This document shows, one piece after another, positions 7,613 through 18,109 of a stretch of DNA of 20,340 bases. The position numbers and the translations under genes were made by a program. Source of the stretch: Circinella minor (Eukaryota; Mucoromycota; Mucoromycetes; Mucorales; Lichtheimiaceae); the NCBI GenBank assembly GCA_016758965.1, contig JAEPRB010000207.1, forward strand, positions 1-20,340, given 5' to 3'. Position 1 is the first letter of the stretch. Each line of letters starts with the position of its first letter. Below the pieces are notes generated by a model. It was not told the origin of the DNA. It worked only from the letters and a program-made list of their open reading frames with translations, and did no database searches.

Positions 7613-10339
7613 TCAAGGACTATTCATAACTGATTTTCGAAGTTCATCCGTTTCGTCCGGTGATAATGATAATAGTTTTCCAAGGACTGGTACCATAAAC
7701 TAAAAATTATACATGTGATTAATAAATATCAAGAGACAATGAAATCCATTATTATTATTATTACCTCTTTGTTTTCTGATTGAAGAAATTTTAATAATAC
7801 GTTCTTGAGATATTCTATACTCAAGTTTTGACGGCGATCAAATGAATCCAATTTCCTATTTGCCAAGAATCCAATCGCACATTTTATATATTAGTAACAC
7901 TGTTTATAATAATAATCAACATCATCATTATTACCTAATTTCTTCTTTCAACACCTAATTAAATATATAATTGTTATCAAATTGGTTTATTATTTAGTAA
8001 AAAAAAAAAAATTATGCATGAATAAAAAAAACTTATTTTTGTTTATTTGTTTACCTTTTCTTGAGTTCTTAATGCTGTGACCCGATCCTCACTTTCATCT
8101 AACATTTCTCTGAGTTGTTGAACTTGTTTTTCCAAATCGATCCTATTATCCGATATTCCACTATTATTACCACCAACAAATGGAGAAAGTAAATGACTCA
8201 TGGAGGCTATTTTAAAATAAATAGAGAACATAATTAAAATGTTAATTATTAACCTGATTAATATAAATAATTCCCCATCCTTCCCCTCCTTTTTGTTATA
8301 CCATAAACATCAATTTCAACAGATGGATCTTCTTCTGTTGATGGATTTAATATTGCTACTGAAGAATTTTCTTGATGAATGGGTTGCTGTGGTGAAGGTG
8401 TAGATGGTTGTTGTTGTAGTAAATTAGAAAGTTCTTCTTCTTTCATAGCAAGTTTTTTTCGTAATTGTGAATTTTCATCATGTAATAATTCCATTATACG
8501 ATCCATGGCTTCTTTTTCATCATCATCTTTCTTATTATTTTGTTCAGGAGATTTGATATCATTATTATCTTTGTTTTGTTTTGCTCGTTCAATTGATTCT
8601 TTTAAACGACGAACTATAATTTCATGTGCTTCTTCTGATGCTTTCAAAGCTATATACCATCTAATTATTATCACTTCTTTGGTTTTCTGTCTCGTTTTTA
8701 TTCAAACCCCATATAGAAAAACATACCTTGTTCATGTGAAACTCGATCGGCTGATAGGCGTTCTTGTAATCGATGAATTTGTATTTGCTTGGCACTGTTA
8801 TCTTCTTTCACTTTGATTAATGCTTCATTATCATTTTCAAGATTTTGAATACGTTCCAATGCTTGATGGATATCATGTTCAAATAATTCAATTTTTCGAG
8901 CATTATCTGCATTCTCGGTTTCCAATTCACTATAGTAACAACAACAACACCAAAAAAAAAGGGGGGGAGGTTAATCATATAATATACATGGAAACAAAAG
9001 ATCTTTTACCTTTTTTCAAAACGAAGTTGTCGAATAGTATCTTCTAATTCAGATAATCGACTTGATTCTGTTTGAGCATTATTATTCTTTTGTAATAATT
9101 GACTTGCTCGTTTCTTGTATTGATCATAATCATTACGAGTTTGCTGAAGTTGAGTTGATAATTGCCGGACTTTGGCTTCCTTGGAGATTTATATAGAAAC
9201 ATACAAAAAATAATAATAATAACCATATAAAGTTTATATATTATATAGACTTTTTCTTCTTTCTATTTACTTTTACATACCAATTGATTAATTTGAGAAC
9301 CATACAATGCTTTTTGACTATTAACTTCTGATGTTAGTTTCTCAGTATCACCTAAATAAATAGATATACAGAAATCAGATATAAGTAAAAATAAATAAAA
9401 AAGAGTATATTCCGTAATATTTACGTACGTGTTTGTGTTTCAACATTAGAATGTAATTCTTGTTCACGAACTTGATATTGATCCAAATCATCTTTTAAAC
9501 GTTGTAATTCTAAATCTTTAGCTGCAATAGAAGCTCTATATCCATCCAAATTTTTCGTGGCCTGCGCGAAAATCTCTATAATTATAAATAATTTATTAGT
9601 TTTTTTTATTTCTTTCTTTCTTTCTCCCTTTTAATGTTTAATTACCTCTCATTTTCTTCATCTTTTCATCATATTCTGCTATAAGAATTTACACACATAG
9701 ATAAGTATTCTCTCATTGATTATCAATTATCCATAATCAACTTTATCTCGATCCCATCCCTTATGTAATAAAAAAAAAAGACATACATGCTCGTGATGAT
9801 GAATTTTCTTGAAGTTTTGTAATCTCATTACTTTTTCCAGATAATTGATATTTTAAATCCTTGACCTTTTTTTAAAAAAAAAATTATATACAATTTTATC
9901 TTTGTTATATTGAGATACTCATGTAATTTATTTATTTATATAAATATATATAAACTAACCTGTTCAGATAAATGAAAATTTATTTTTTCCAACTCTTGTC
10001 GATGTTGTGAAGCTGACCTTGCAGGTACTTGCTATATAAATATAATATTTTTACAAAACAAGTGACAACATTTTTATTAATAAAAGAAAAAAACAATCGA
10101 CTTTTTTTTTTTTTGACAATTAAAAAAAAAGGGTTGGGGGAATATATTCGTACATCATTTGTATCCTCTCTCTCTCTCTAACTAACTTTTTTTCCTCATT
10201 AAATAAGGAATCCATCTTTATATTCTATTACCTTGTTTCGTAATTTAGGTGATTCCAATGTGTTATCGAGTGGATCATCATGTTTTACAACTTGTGCTCT
10301 AGTTTGTGCTGGTGATTGTGTACGTGGACTACTGGTCAT
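7613..10339 (-). CDS. GRIP-domain coiled-coil golgin (Imh1/golgin-245-like)
   Basis: Thirteen exons: 10232-10339, 9960-10031, 9787-9865, 9646-9678, 9429-9575, 9281-9351, 9010-9179, 8727-8929, 8302-8649, 8055-8206, 7935-7954, 7765-7855 and 7613-7699. All junctions are GT-AG and the sum is 1581 nt (526 aa) with no internal stop. Residues 1-36 are polar and S/T/P-rich. Residues about 45-350 and 430-470 are Glu/Lys/Gln-rich heptad-like coiled coil. Residues about 474-520 are a GRIP domain (SIEYLKNVLLKFL, then MVPVLGKLLSLSPDE). Tyr483 in EYLKN is the position that in known GRIP domains is needed for Golgi targeting through Arl1-GTP. I infer a trans-Golgi tether. Exon 11 is only 20 nt. The orthology (Imh1 versus other golgins) is not resolvable here; the protein is shorter than typical golgins. 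Confidence 0.93.
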
Positions 10340-11059
10340 TTGTACGAAAAAGATAGATTCAGTTGTAATATTATTTGTAAGGTTGTGTTAAAAAAAAAAA
10401 GCAAAAAGAAACCTTAAAGCTCGGAAAAAAATCAGGGTCGCTATTTTTGGGTACAAAAAGATCTTCCTTTTTTTTTTTTTTGCATTATTTTATCAAATTA
10501 TTATTATTATTGAAAAAATAGAGTATTTATTTGCATAACAACCTTATATACTGTCGTTATTAACAAGAATTTAATATATTATCATATAGAAACTCGTATT
10601 TTAATTCAGGCTCTAAAATAGTCAGCTAAAAGATAAAAAAAAAAAAAAAATAGAGCACGAGCATGTAACTTTATTATTGTTGCTTTTTTTAAGTAGTTTA
10701 TATTATTGGTATAACAATAATAGAGTAGTAAGTATATTTTCTCTTGTAACGATTAACAAGAAAATATGATAACTAGACCCATTTTTGATTCTAATCATAA
10801 ACAAAAAAAAAACTGCATTAGTAGAAGTTATCCAGTACATACCATAAATGAAGAAACAAAAAAAAAGGACTAGAGTAATACTATTCAACATTTACTCTTT
10901 TTTTTTTGAAGTTCTTTCAATACGTACATAATTATAATCATACAACTTGTCATTCCAAATTTTTGCGATTGTTTTTTTTTTTTTTTTAAAAAAAAAAAAC
11001 GCTACCTCCTTACTTTAAACGCTTATATCTCCACATGCAAAACAACAGCAAGCACATTT
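10340..11059. other. Intergenic, golgin 5' flank, no gene seen
   Basis: AT-rich with several A and T runs (10389-10400, 10470-10482, 10637-10650, 10973-11000). It must include the golgin promoter. A 62-codon minus-strand frame at 10703-10891 translates to hydrophobic low complexity without a family signature and is not called. Confidence 0.6.
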
Positions 11060-11335
11060 TTATTGTTCTTCATTGTTCACATCTTCGAAATCAACATCAG
11101 TTGTTGTACGGGCCTGACTGCTTCGTCGAGAAGATGGTGTCAAGTAAATGTTTGGTGAGCTATTGTTATCTTCGGGTAAGGGTGTGCCAAGGACAGAGGA
11201 AAAGAATGTGCTGGTAACATGATGTCCTTCAATTTCGGATGGGGATTAAGCCAAGCATACAAACAATTTAGCGTTTCTTCAAAAGACGGTTGTACTTCAA
11301 GATAAATAGGCATTGGCAAAGTAGAAATTGGTTTG

Positions 11336-11369
<34 letters not shown>

Positions 11370-11435
11370 GCTAGTTGTTTACACCAAACATATATCCCAT
11401 TGGATCTGTCCATTCCATACCAATAGTGAACACAC
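11060..11435 (-). repeat. Tandem duplicate A of the last exon of relic A
   Basis: This stretch and 11440-11835 are diverged tandem copies with a period of about 382 bp. On the minus strand this copy reads TIGMEWTDPMGYMFG, then a TA microsatellite, STLPMPIYLEVQPSFEETL, CLYAWLNPH, and after a frame change SSPNIYLTPSSRRSSQA and DVDFEDVNNEEQ with a TAA at 11060-11062. I take it as the original C-terminal end of relic A. Confidence 0.7.
11337..11367. repeat. (TA)n microsatellite
   Basis: About 15 uninterrupted TA units inside tandem copy A. Copy B has only GCTATATATGCATATC at the matching place, so the expansion postdates the duplication. Confidence 0.95.
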
Positions 11436-11439
11436 GATT

Positions 11440-11835
11440 GTTTTGTTCTTCGTTGTCTTCAAATCTTCCAAAACAACATCAGTAGTCGCAAGGGCCTGAC
11501 TGTGACGACGTCGAGATGGTGTCGAATATATATTCGTCGAGCTGTTGATATCTTGGGATAAAGATGTTTCAAGGACGGATGAAAAGACCGCCCTTTGTTC
11601 ACATGTGCAAAGTGCTGGGAATATGGTCTCCTTCAGGCATAAATGTAGATAACTGCGTCAAACATACTGGCAATTCAGCGTTTCTTCAAAAGATGACAGC
11701 TTTTCAAGATAGATGGACATCAACAAAGTAGGAGTTGGCCCGGCTATATATGCATATCTTCTACTGGTTTTATCGCAAACATTATACCCCATGGGGACCT
11801 ATATAATCCAGCCCCAACTGTTAATACATGATCAT
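11440..11835 (-). repeat. Tandem duplicate B of the last exon of relic A
   Basis: Diverged partner of 11060-11435. On the minus strand it reads HVLTVGAGLYRSPWGIMFAI, SIYLEKLSSFEETLNCQYV followed by TGA, then in other frames SSVLETSLSQDINSS and STPSRRRHSQALATTDVVLE. These match copy A block by block. It has more stops than copy A. Which copy is original is uncertain. Confidence 0.7.
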
Positions 11836-12787
11836 CCCGTCAACCGCATAAAATTTAATTTAAAAATCATTAATCATATCTTACTATCATAATTCACAGT
11901 CATTATCAATAGAAAGCCCACATATTTAATATATCCCATCGATAATAAGAATCTAATATAAATAAAGATAATATTTTATTTTAATAAAACTGCAGTTCAA
12001 TTTTTATTCTTTTGGGGTCTCGTTGACATCTTACTGTTTCTTTTATATATTCAAATTTCATCGATATAACAACAAGTGCTTGACAGGTGAAGTTTTGTCC
12101 CGCTTCCATTCGACAGTAGATAGCTCCAAGTTCTTTGTTGCAAGTATCAAGTCAATGCGTCGACCAAATCCATTGCTGAGAGGTTTACTAGAATCGTAAA
12201 TCTTTTTCGTGAGTTTTTGCAATAGACTTAAATGCTTTGCACGTGATTTCACCATCTAATATGTCAAGCATTGTTTCATCCAAAATTTCATCAAGGATTT
12301 TAGCAAATTTTCGATACGTTGTCAATTCACTCTCTGTATTATTGGATTGTATGATAGATAATATGTAAAAAGTTGCAAAGAATCTGTTTCATCTGATTCC
12401 AATAATAAAAGCTTCTTCTTCGCAATCGCAATTCTTAGCTGTTTTTTGTCAAGTTTTCCTTTTATAGTCCCTTCGGTCATCATGTTTCGATAAAGATTTT
12501 TTGCAGTACTGGACAGTCCTGCACATAAAGTGATGTCAACGCGATTTCACTCTTCCCAGAATTTATCATCTAAGTGTTGTCGGAAGCGACTTGTAATTTT
12601 GCTGTTGACTGAATAAACTATACAAAACAAAGAAAGCTTCAGTGCAGTGAGTTGAATAACATTAGTTAAATCGAATGACATTAGAATTTTGGCAGACATT
12701 GCGTCAAGTTGCTCCCCAAGTGTCCTTGGTACAAATGAGTTCAACAGCTGCTGAAGAATGAAACGGTCTTCCGCAAAAAATTCCTTA

Positions 12788-13028
12788 CGGCAACCCCCAG
12801 CAGTGGTGCTAAAATACATTTATGTAAAATAGAACCCGAAATGTATCTCCAGCAGTGGTTGTAAATTACATACCCGTACTCAGGAGATGCAAAAAAAAAA
12901 AAATTACAGTTTTTTTTAGCTCCTCCAAATAGCAACTCGCTGATGGAGAGAAATCATGGGGGTTGCTAAAACGAATGCATTTGGAATCCAAAATGGAAAC
13001 AGCAATACCTCCACTGCTGCGGTTGCCC
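12788..13028. mobile_element. PIF/Harbinger-type MITE with TTA target duplication
   Basis: A 241-bp non-coding element. The left end is CGGCAACCCCCAGCAGTGG; the right end, reverse complemented, is GGGCAACCGCAGCAGTGG. It is flanked by TTA at 12785-12787 and 13029-13031. A 3-bp TTA/TAA target duplication is typical of PIF/Harbinger elements. Removing the element and one TTA rejoins an open exon of relic A exactly at an AG splice acceptor. CAGCAGTGG recurs internally at 12850-12858, and TGGGGGTTGC lies at 12957-12966, suggesting nested or subterminal repeats. Related fragments lie at 4143-4189 and 5142-5221. Confidence 0.85.
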
Positions 13029-14771
13029 TTAGACATCTATAATGGCAAAAAAAAGGCGTTAATCTTTTCGGTCGCGTTAGTAACTTCTTTAGAGAGAAAA
13101 AAAACAGAGACTTACAGCCTTGACTCCCTAAGCATATACTGCTTTTCGAAAATCTGCAGGCGTTGGTGATGGAACAGGTACCGAAACGGTGTCTTCAGAG
13201 AAAATGGGATCAATTGGCCGTATGGAAGTGTTTTGCTTACGCTTATGTTCAAGCTATTGCTCGTCATCAACCTCGTCAATGGTGCCTATTTTTTTTAACG
13301 AAAAAAAAAAAAAGATCGGGCTTCGATGAGTTAACTATTCAACTAAAAAATTACATGTAAATGCGCACCAATACACGCCTCCACAACTTACGCTTGTGTT
13401 TTGGAATGCTACTATTTTGAGTGTTTGTCACGACATCAGAATTAGAGACCGAAATCACATTGTCGCTGCCATAGTTGACTATTGAAGATGGACCTTGATT
13501 GATATGATACGTTGTTGACGTACAAGCAGAAGAAGAACTTGTGGTAACCTATAAAAATACCATATAAGTGTTAGTATATAGCCTCATTGTCGAAATCTTA
13601 AACACTTACATTTTTTAGTAATGTTTCAATCTTCTCTTTGACAAATTGTGGGGTTTTCTTGCTGTTCTTCAGGCCCGGATACCACGTATGAAGCAGATAA
13701 AATTAATTGTTCACAATTAGGAAATGCCCCTAGTAGCGAAGCGAGAGGAAGGTTATTCTATTGTAAAATGACAATTATATTTTATATATGGATAGGAACT
13801 TATAACTATTCGAAAGAAAAGGATAATAATATCTAGCTATATGTCATACGTACTGGATATGCAATATATAAGCATTTAACAGTTGAAGCAATCAAATGGT
13901 ATTGTTCGAGATGCATTTTGTTTTCTTGTTGTTCCCTTTACACTCAATAGTGCCGCAAATAGTACATGATTTAAATTATTTTTACAGATGCCTTTAAGGA
14001 GATTATCATCGTTGCTGCTACTATCTGTAAACATGTGTAGTGCAATAATAGAATTTGGATCTGTTAGCACTAAATTATGTTGCAACTACAGTGAACATTT
14101 TTGAAGACATACTTATCACTTCAAATAAACTCGATTCCATAGCGCCGGATTCAATGGCAGTAGTTCGACTAATGGTAGATTCCTTATTAATGGTTCGGTT
14201 TGTCGACAATGTTCTTGGAATCACTAACATCAGTAGAATTTTCATCTCCACACAGCAATCATGAACTCTCCATTAGATAATGCTTTTGTTCTATTGGATT
14301 TCTCCAGGCATTAGGATTTCTTCCTTCTGTTTTTTCTTCCACGTCTTTTATTACTAGAGTTATATTTCATTGTGAAACTATTGATGCAGTCCACGACAGC
14401 AATAACTTTTTTTTTCAATATTGACGCCAATAATGTATGAACTTTTTTTTTTTCTTATGCTTTATGCTACATGTTTAAGTCTCAGCAATATGTTGTTCTT
14501 CATTTGTCCTAAGCATCGCTTATAACTTGAAATTGAGGTTTTTTTGAACGGAGGAGTTGGCAATGACTGGAAATGACGTTCAAAGTCATTATATTTCCAA
14601 AATTTGAGAGAAGCTTAGCTAAAATATAGCAAGTATCCGTCTTCGCCTTCATAAGGGTTTTGATAATCGTCAGCATTCATTTTTTATAGTAAAAAGAAAC
14701 AAGGAAGCATAAATTGAAGAATCTACTCTGTGGTTTTGATGATACTTTCTTAAATTTGTATAAGCCATCTT

Positions 14772-15193
14772 GAACTGACTCGATGCTGAGTATGAAGACA
14801 GCAAAACAATAGGAAAGTGAATGTCTATGGGACCTTGTTATGACATGTACTTCTGGTCAGATTGACTTCTGGTAGCTTGATCGGCTTCCTATGCCGAAGA
14901 CAATAGCGTTCTTTTTGGTTCTTCTTCACACAAACTACCAACTGGACGTGGCTCAAGGATCAATATTGTCAAGATGAAAGCGCTTAAACCAAAAGAACTG
15001 ACTTGATGCTGAGTATGAAGACAGCAAGACAATAGGAAAGTGGATGTCTATGGGATATTGGTGTGACATGTACTTCTGGTCAGATTGACTTCTTGTAGCT
15101 TGATCGGTTTCCCATGCCGAAGACAATAGCGTTCTTTTTAGTTCTTCTTCACGCAAACTACCAACTGGACGTGGCTCAAGGATCAATATTGTC
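14772..15193. repeat. Tandem duplication, two 199-bp copies
   Basis: Copies at 14772-14970 and 14995-15193, period 223 bp, with a 24-bp spacer. I count about 11-12 differences over 199 bp (roughly 94% identity by eye). On the minus strand copy 2 is open (ILEPRPVGSLREEELKRTLL, then DQATRSQSDQKYMSHQYPID), while copy 1 has stops in the same frame. The frame has no recognised family, so coding status is open. It lies just upstream of relic A's start. Confidence 0.92.
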
Positions 15194-16114
15194 TTTTGAC
15201 CATTTTGATTGCATGCTTTTCATATTCTTTTCGCTTTTGTTTTAGAAATAGGTAAGATCTATTTTTTTTCTCTTCATTTCGGTTCTATCATTACTTTGGC
15301 CTAATCGCAATTTTTTTTAAATCATGACAACATTTAATGAATAATTATGGCAACGGCACTCCGGAGCATTATATTGATCAAGTTGATGATTTATACTTTT
15401 TTATGAATCTTCATCTTATTAATGCTATCTATTTTGCGAACTCTTAAATGGTTAAACAAATATCATTCAATTACACCCAATGCGATATTATATGAACTTT
15501 TTAGCAGATTGTGAAAATCAATAATAAAAGCATGTTTTTGGAAAATTATACAACAATCGAAATCACCCAAAAAAAAAAAAGGAGACTCTTCCAAACAATA
15601 TGTTCGAGAAATGCTTACGACCTTTTTGATCTTACAAGACTAATTTCTTTTCAAAACGGTTACCCCAACAAATTTCACTTTGGCTGAGTGTCGTAGTTAT
15701 GGAGAAGGTCAAGATGAAGTAAAAAGTTGGACCGATAGTTATAGTAGCCCATTCGTTGTTAGCCAAATAACATTATTCTAGGGGAGAAAAACTCATCAAG
15801 TATGCCTAGAAAAAACCCATATCAGTCTTAATTAGGTATCACTTTTTTAATAAACCATCTTTTACACACCTAATCAATTCTCAAAAGAAGCGGGGTTCTC
15901 TGGTCACAGGTCCAGGATTTTTTTTTGTAAGTGCACATTTAATAAAAACGGGAAAAACAAGTGATAAAACAGTTTAATAAAAGATACAAGATGTTATAGT
16001 GAAAAATAAATAGAGATAATATGGGAAAATTCTATGTAATAATAGATGTATAAAAATTACACATATACATAATATATAATATATAATATATAATGAATAA
16101 TAAATAATGAAAAA
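15194..16114. other. Intergenic, no gene recognised
   Basis: AT-rich DNA with many stops in all frames. I see no domain, RNA gene or repeat that I can support. Short TATAAT-like runs at 16072-16092 form a simple AT repeat beside the end of relic B. Confidence 0.55.
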
Positions 16115-17777
16115 CTAACTAGAAGAGTTTTTTCGCATTTTGATGGCTGAACGAACAGGACCACGACATTTTTTTTCTTTTGCGAGTATTGCATTGATTG
16201 GTGTGTACCGACCACTATGATTTTTTTCTCCGCAGTGTAATACACTTTTTGGGTGCATTTTCAATAGCGTGTTTTTAAACGGTTCAGACACTCACTACTA
16301 TATACCACATAGAGTGCAATCTTATTTAGCGCTGGTTTATATTTGTTGATGCTGCGTATGGAAGATACTGTAGGCAAGTTGATTGCGCTCCATTTGATAT
16401 ATGAGATAGAGGAGGGAGAATTGTATTATCAAATGATATGGTCGTATTCTGTCTATATCTCTATAAGAAGATGCTATTGGACCATTGTATAATACATTAG
16501 ATAGTGACTGTAGTGATATAAATTCAAGTTGTTGATTATTGATATGACTGTTGAAGCGTATGTTATTGGAAGGTCTAGGTGTAATCAGCGATCTTTTTGG
16601 GGTGGTACGTATGCTAAACGAACATCAGAATCCACGTTGGTATTACTATTATTAAAAGTACGATAGGCATAATTTGTTGTTGTACGTGATGTTTAGAAAG
16701 GTATTACATTTACTATTTTCTATATCAATGGCAACCTTGTGGATTGGCTGTCCTTTGTTGTTTTGATAAAGGTAGCACTATATTTTAATTATTAATGGTA
16801 TTATTGGAATTTTAAACTACAGCGACTTCTTGTTCCATTTAATAAATCTTAATGCTACGTACTAATAATAATGCTGATACAGCTAGTCGCTTTCGAGTTA
16901 AAGACCGGGCTGTTTTACGCATGTTTTCACAGATTGTGTAGTTAATTCTTATTGTATTGAAATAAATGTACTTCCATCCTCCCAACCATTTTCGTACATT
17001 TTTAGTTGTACCGGTATCTTATATAATTATATTGTTTGTCCATTTTTAACTTTAGTTAACCATAGTTTAGCCAACAGATTCCAATATAGATTCTTTGCTG
17101 TTGCAAATCATAGGTTTTTTTCTATACAGTTTTACATGAACACTGTGCCCAATGCTCATCCGCGTAGATTTGTGCCACTGCTTTTTGTGCTCTTGGATGT
17201 GATGCTGCTACTACATATCCTTACGTAAAAATTAATTTTTAAAGAAGAACAAAGGATCATTAGATGTTCAAATATTTTCAAGATTTAATTCTTGAATTTC
17301 AACCTTTGATCCTTAAATTAGACCCTAATTTCAAAAAAATAAGTTCCCGTCTGTGAGTACTTAACGTGTGAAAACCGAGTAAAAAAAACTGTACGTAGGA
17401 TAATGATAAGCTGAGAGATTCTGAAAGATTTATAAATCAAATCATAGAATATCTTTTTAACTAAACTAAAAAAACTTATACGCAATTATAAAAAACTTGT
17501 TTCTTTATGGCCTTTACCAAGTAAAAATATTAATAATTGTCGTACGTACCTATCTAAAATGAAATGGATGGAGGTCCGTGCAATTTTTCGGAAGCAGTTT
17601 AGTGTTCATAGCAACGAAACTGTTATTTTCATTGGCATGATACTTAACCCGTAACATTTACTTTAAATCATCACCGGGTTCACTTTTTATTAGTTTACGT
17701 AAGTTTACAGTTTCCTTAGTAATAATATTGCCAGCATTGTATTTGAAATTAATTGAATCAGTGATACTGTAAACTTA
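16115..17777 (-). pseudogene. Relic B: decayed gene of unknown family
   Basis: Coding-like pieces follow one another on the minus strand. From 17766 down: SITDSINFKYNAGNIITKET, LRKLIKSEPGDD, a TAA at 17658-17660, then VKYHANENNSFVAMNTKLLP and DLHPFHFR ending at a GTACGT donor (17549). Next, from 17220: AASHPRAQKAVAQIYADEHW with CSCKTV and a stop; GTTKNVRKWLGGWKYIYF; NMRKTARSLTRKRLAVSALL; TTTNYAYRTFNNSNTNVDSD; after a frameshift at an A run, NNQQLEFISLQSLSNVLYNG; finally 16115-16285 open to a stop, with HCGEKNHSGRYTPINAILAK and GPVRSAIKMRKNSSS. Low-complexity bias alone does not explain these segments. I do not recognise the family. Stops and frame changes are frequent, so it is older than relic C. 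Confidence 0.55.
17252..17314. repeat. Imperfect inverted repeat
   Basis: AAGGATCA (17252-17259) pairs with TGATCCTT (17307-17314). Inside, TTCAAGA (17277-17283) pairs with TCTTGAA (17290-17296). It lies between two exons of relic B. It could be a small hairpin element or chance in AT-rich DNA. Confidence 0.5.
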
Positions 17778-18109
17778 TAAATAAAATGGCCACGAAAAAA
17801 AAAGTTACAAAAGAGGATCATTTTTTCCTGTTTCTTACTTTTTGTATTAGGGTTCGTGCCTAGTGGTAGTGTATCAGTACATACAGTATATAAAAATAAT
17901 TCAGAGTACTGTATTGTAGGGCCATACGTACGTAATGCATTTACGTAAATATTATAAAAGTAACTTGGATATACGAATAATATAAATATATGAAATATTT
18001 AACAAAGAATTATAATAAATAACAATTTATTTAGTAAATGGGATAATAAAAGAAAGAATATTAGAGTTGAAGTCATATATAATTGATGCGAATGTTACAA
18101 TTCAAATTC
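17778..18109. other. Intergenic between relics B and C
   Basis: AT-rich, with ACGTAC/TACGTA palindromes around 17924-17947 and no supported gene. GGGTTCGTGCC at about 17850 resembles a tRNA B box, but no tRNA fold can be drawn around it. Confidence 0.5.

Larger units (their letters stand above)
11060..14680 (-). pseudogene. Relic A: lineage-specific gene with nuclease-like motif
   Basis: A decayed minus-strand gene. Recognisable pieces in order: 14462-14680 starting MNADDYQNPYEGEDGY with a TAA at 14615-14617 and then KFWKYNDFERHFQSLPTPPF; ambiguous fragments at 13876-14440; 13610 to about 13705 (HTWYPGLKNSKKTPQFV); exon 13392-13548; exon 13116-13285 with TAG at 13254-13256 and 13128-13130; exon from 13036, split by the MITE at 12788-13028, with TGA at 12547-12549 and a frameshift near 12345; 12058-12255 with GRRIDLILATKNLELSTVEW; then two copies of the last exon. 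Intact GT-AG junctions at 13609, 13549, 13391, 13286, 13115 and 13037 show real exons. The order resembles, from memory, a multicopy protein family of Mucorales of unknown function. D35 and E49-W-K51 of the 12058-12255 frame fit a PD-(D/E)XK nuclease core. That all pieces belong to one gene is inferred. Confidence 0.6.

Noticed and set aside
8379..8816. Plus-strand frame of 145 codons, Ser/Cys-rich
   Set aside because: Antisense shadow of golgin exons 8 and 9, whose splicing and GRIP domain are clear.
13163..13360. Plus-strand frame of 65 codons
   Set aside because: Antisense to a relic A exon with good splice sites and matching phase; no family match.
17700..17777. 12-bp inverted repeat TAAGTTTACAGT / ACTGTAAACTTA as a transposon
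   Set aside because: It lies within coding-like sequence of relic B, and no target duplication or related copy is seen.
17845..17900. Possible tRNA (GGTTCGTGCC resembles a B box)
   Set aside because: No acceptor stem or cloverleaf can be formed and there is no A box at the right distance.
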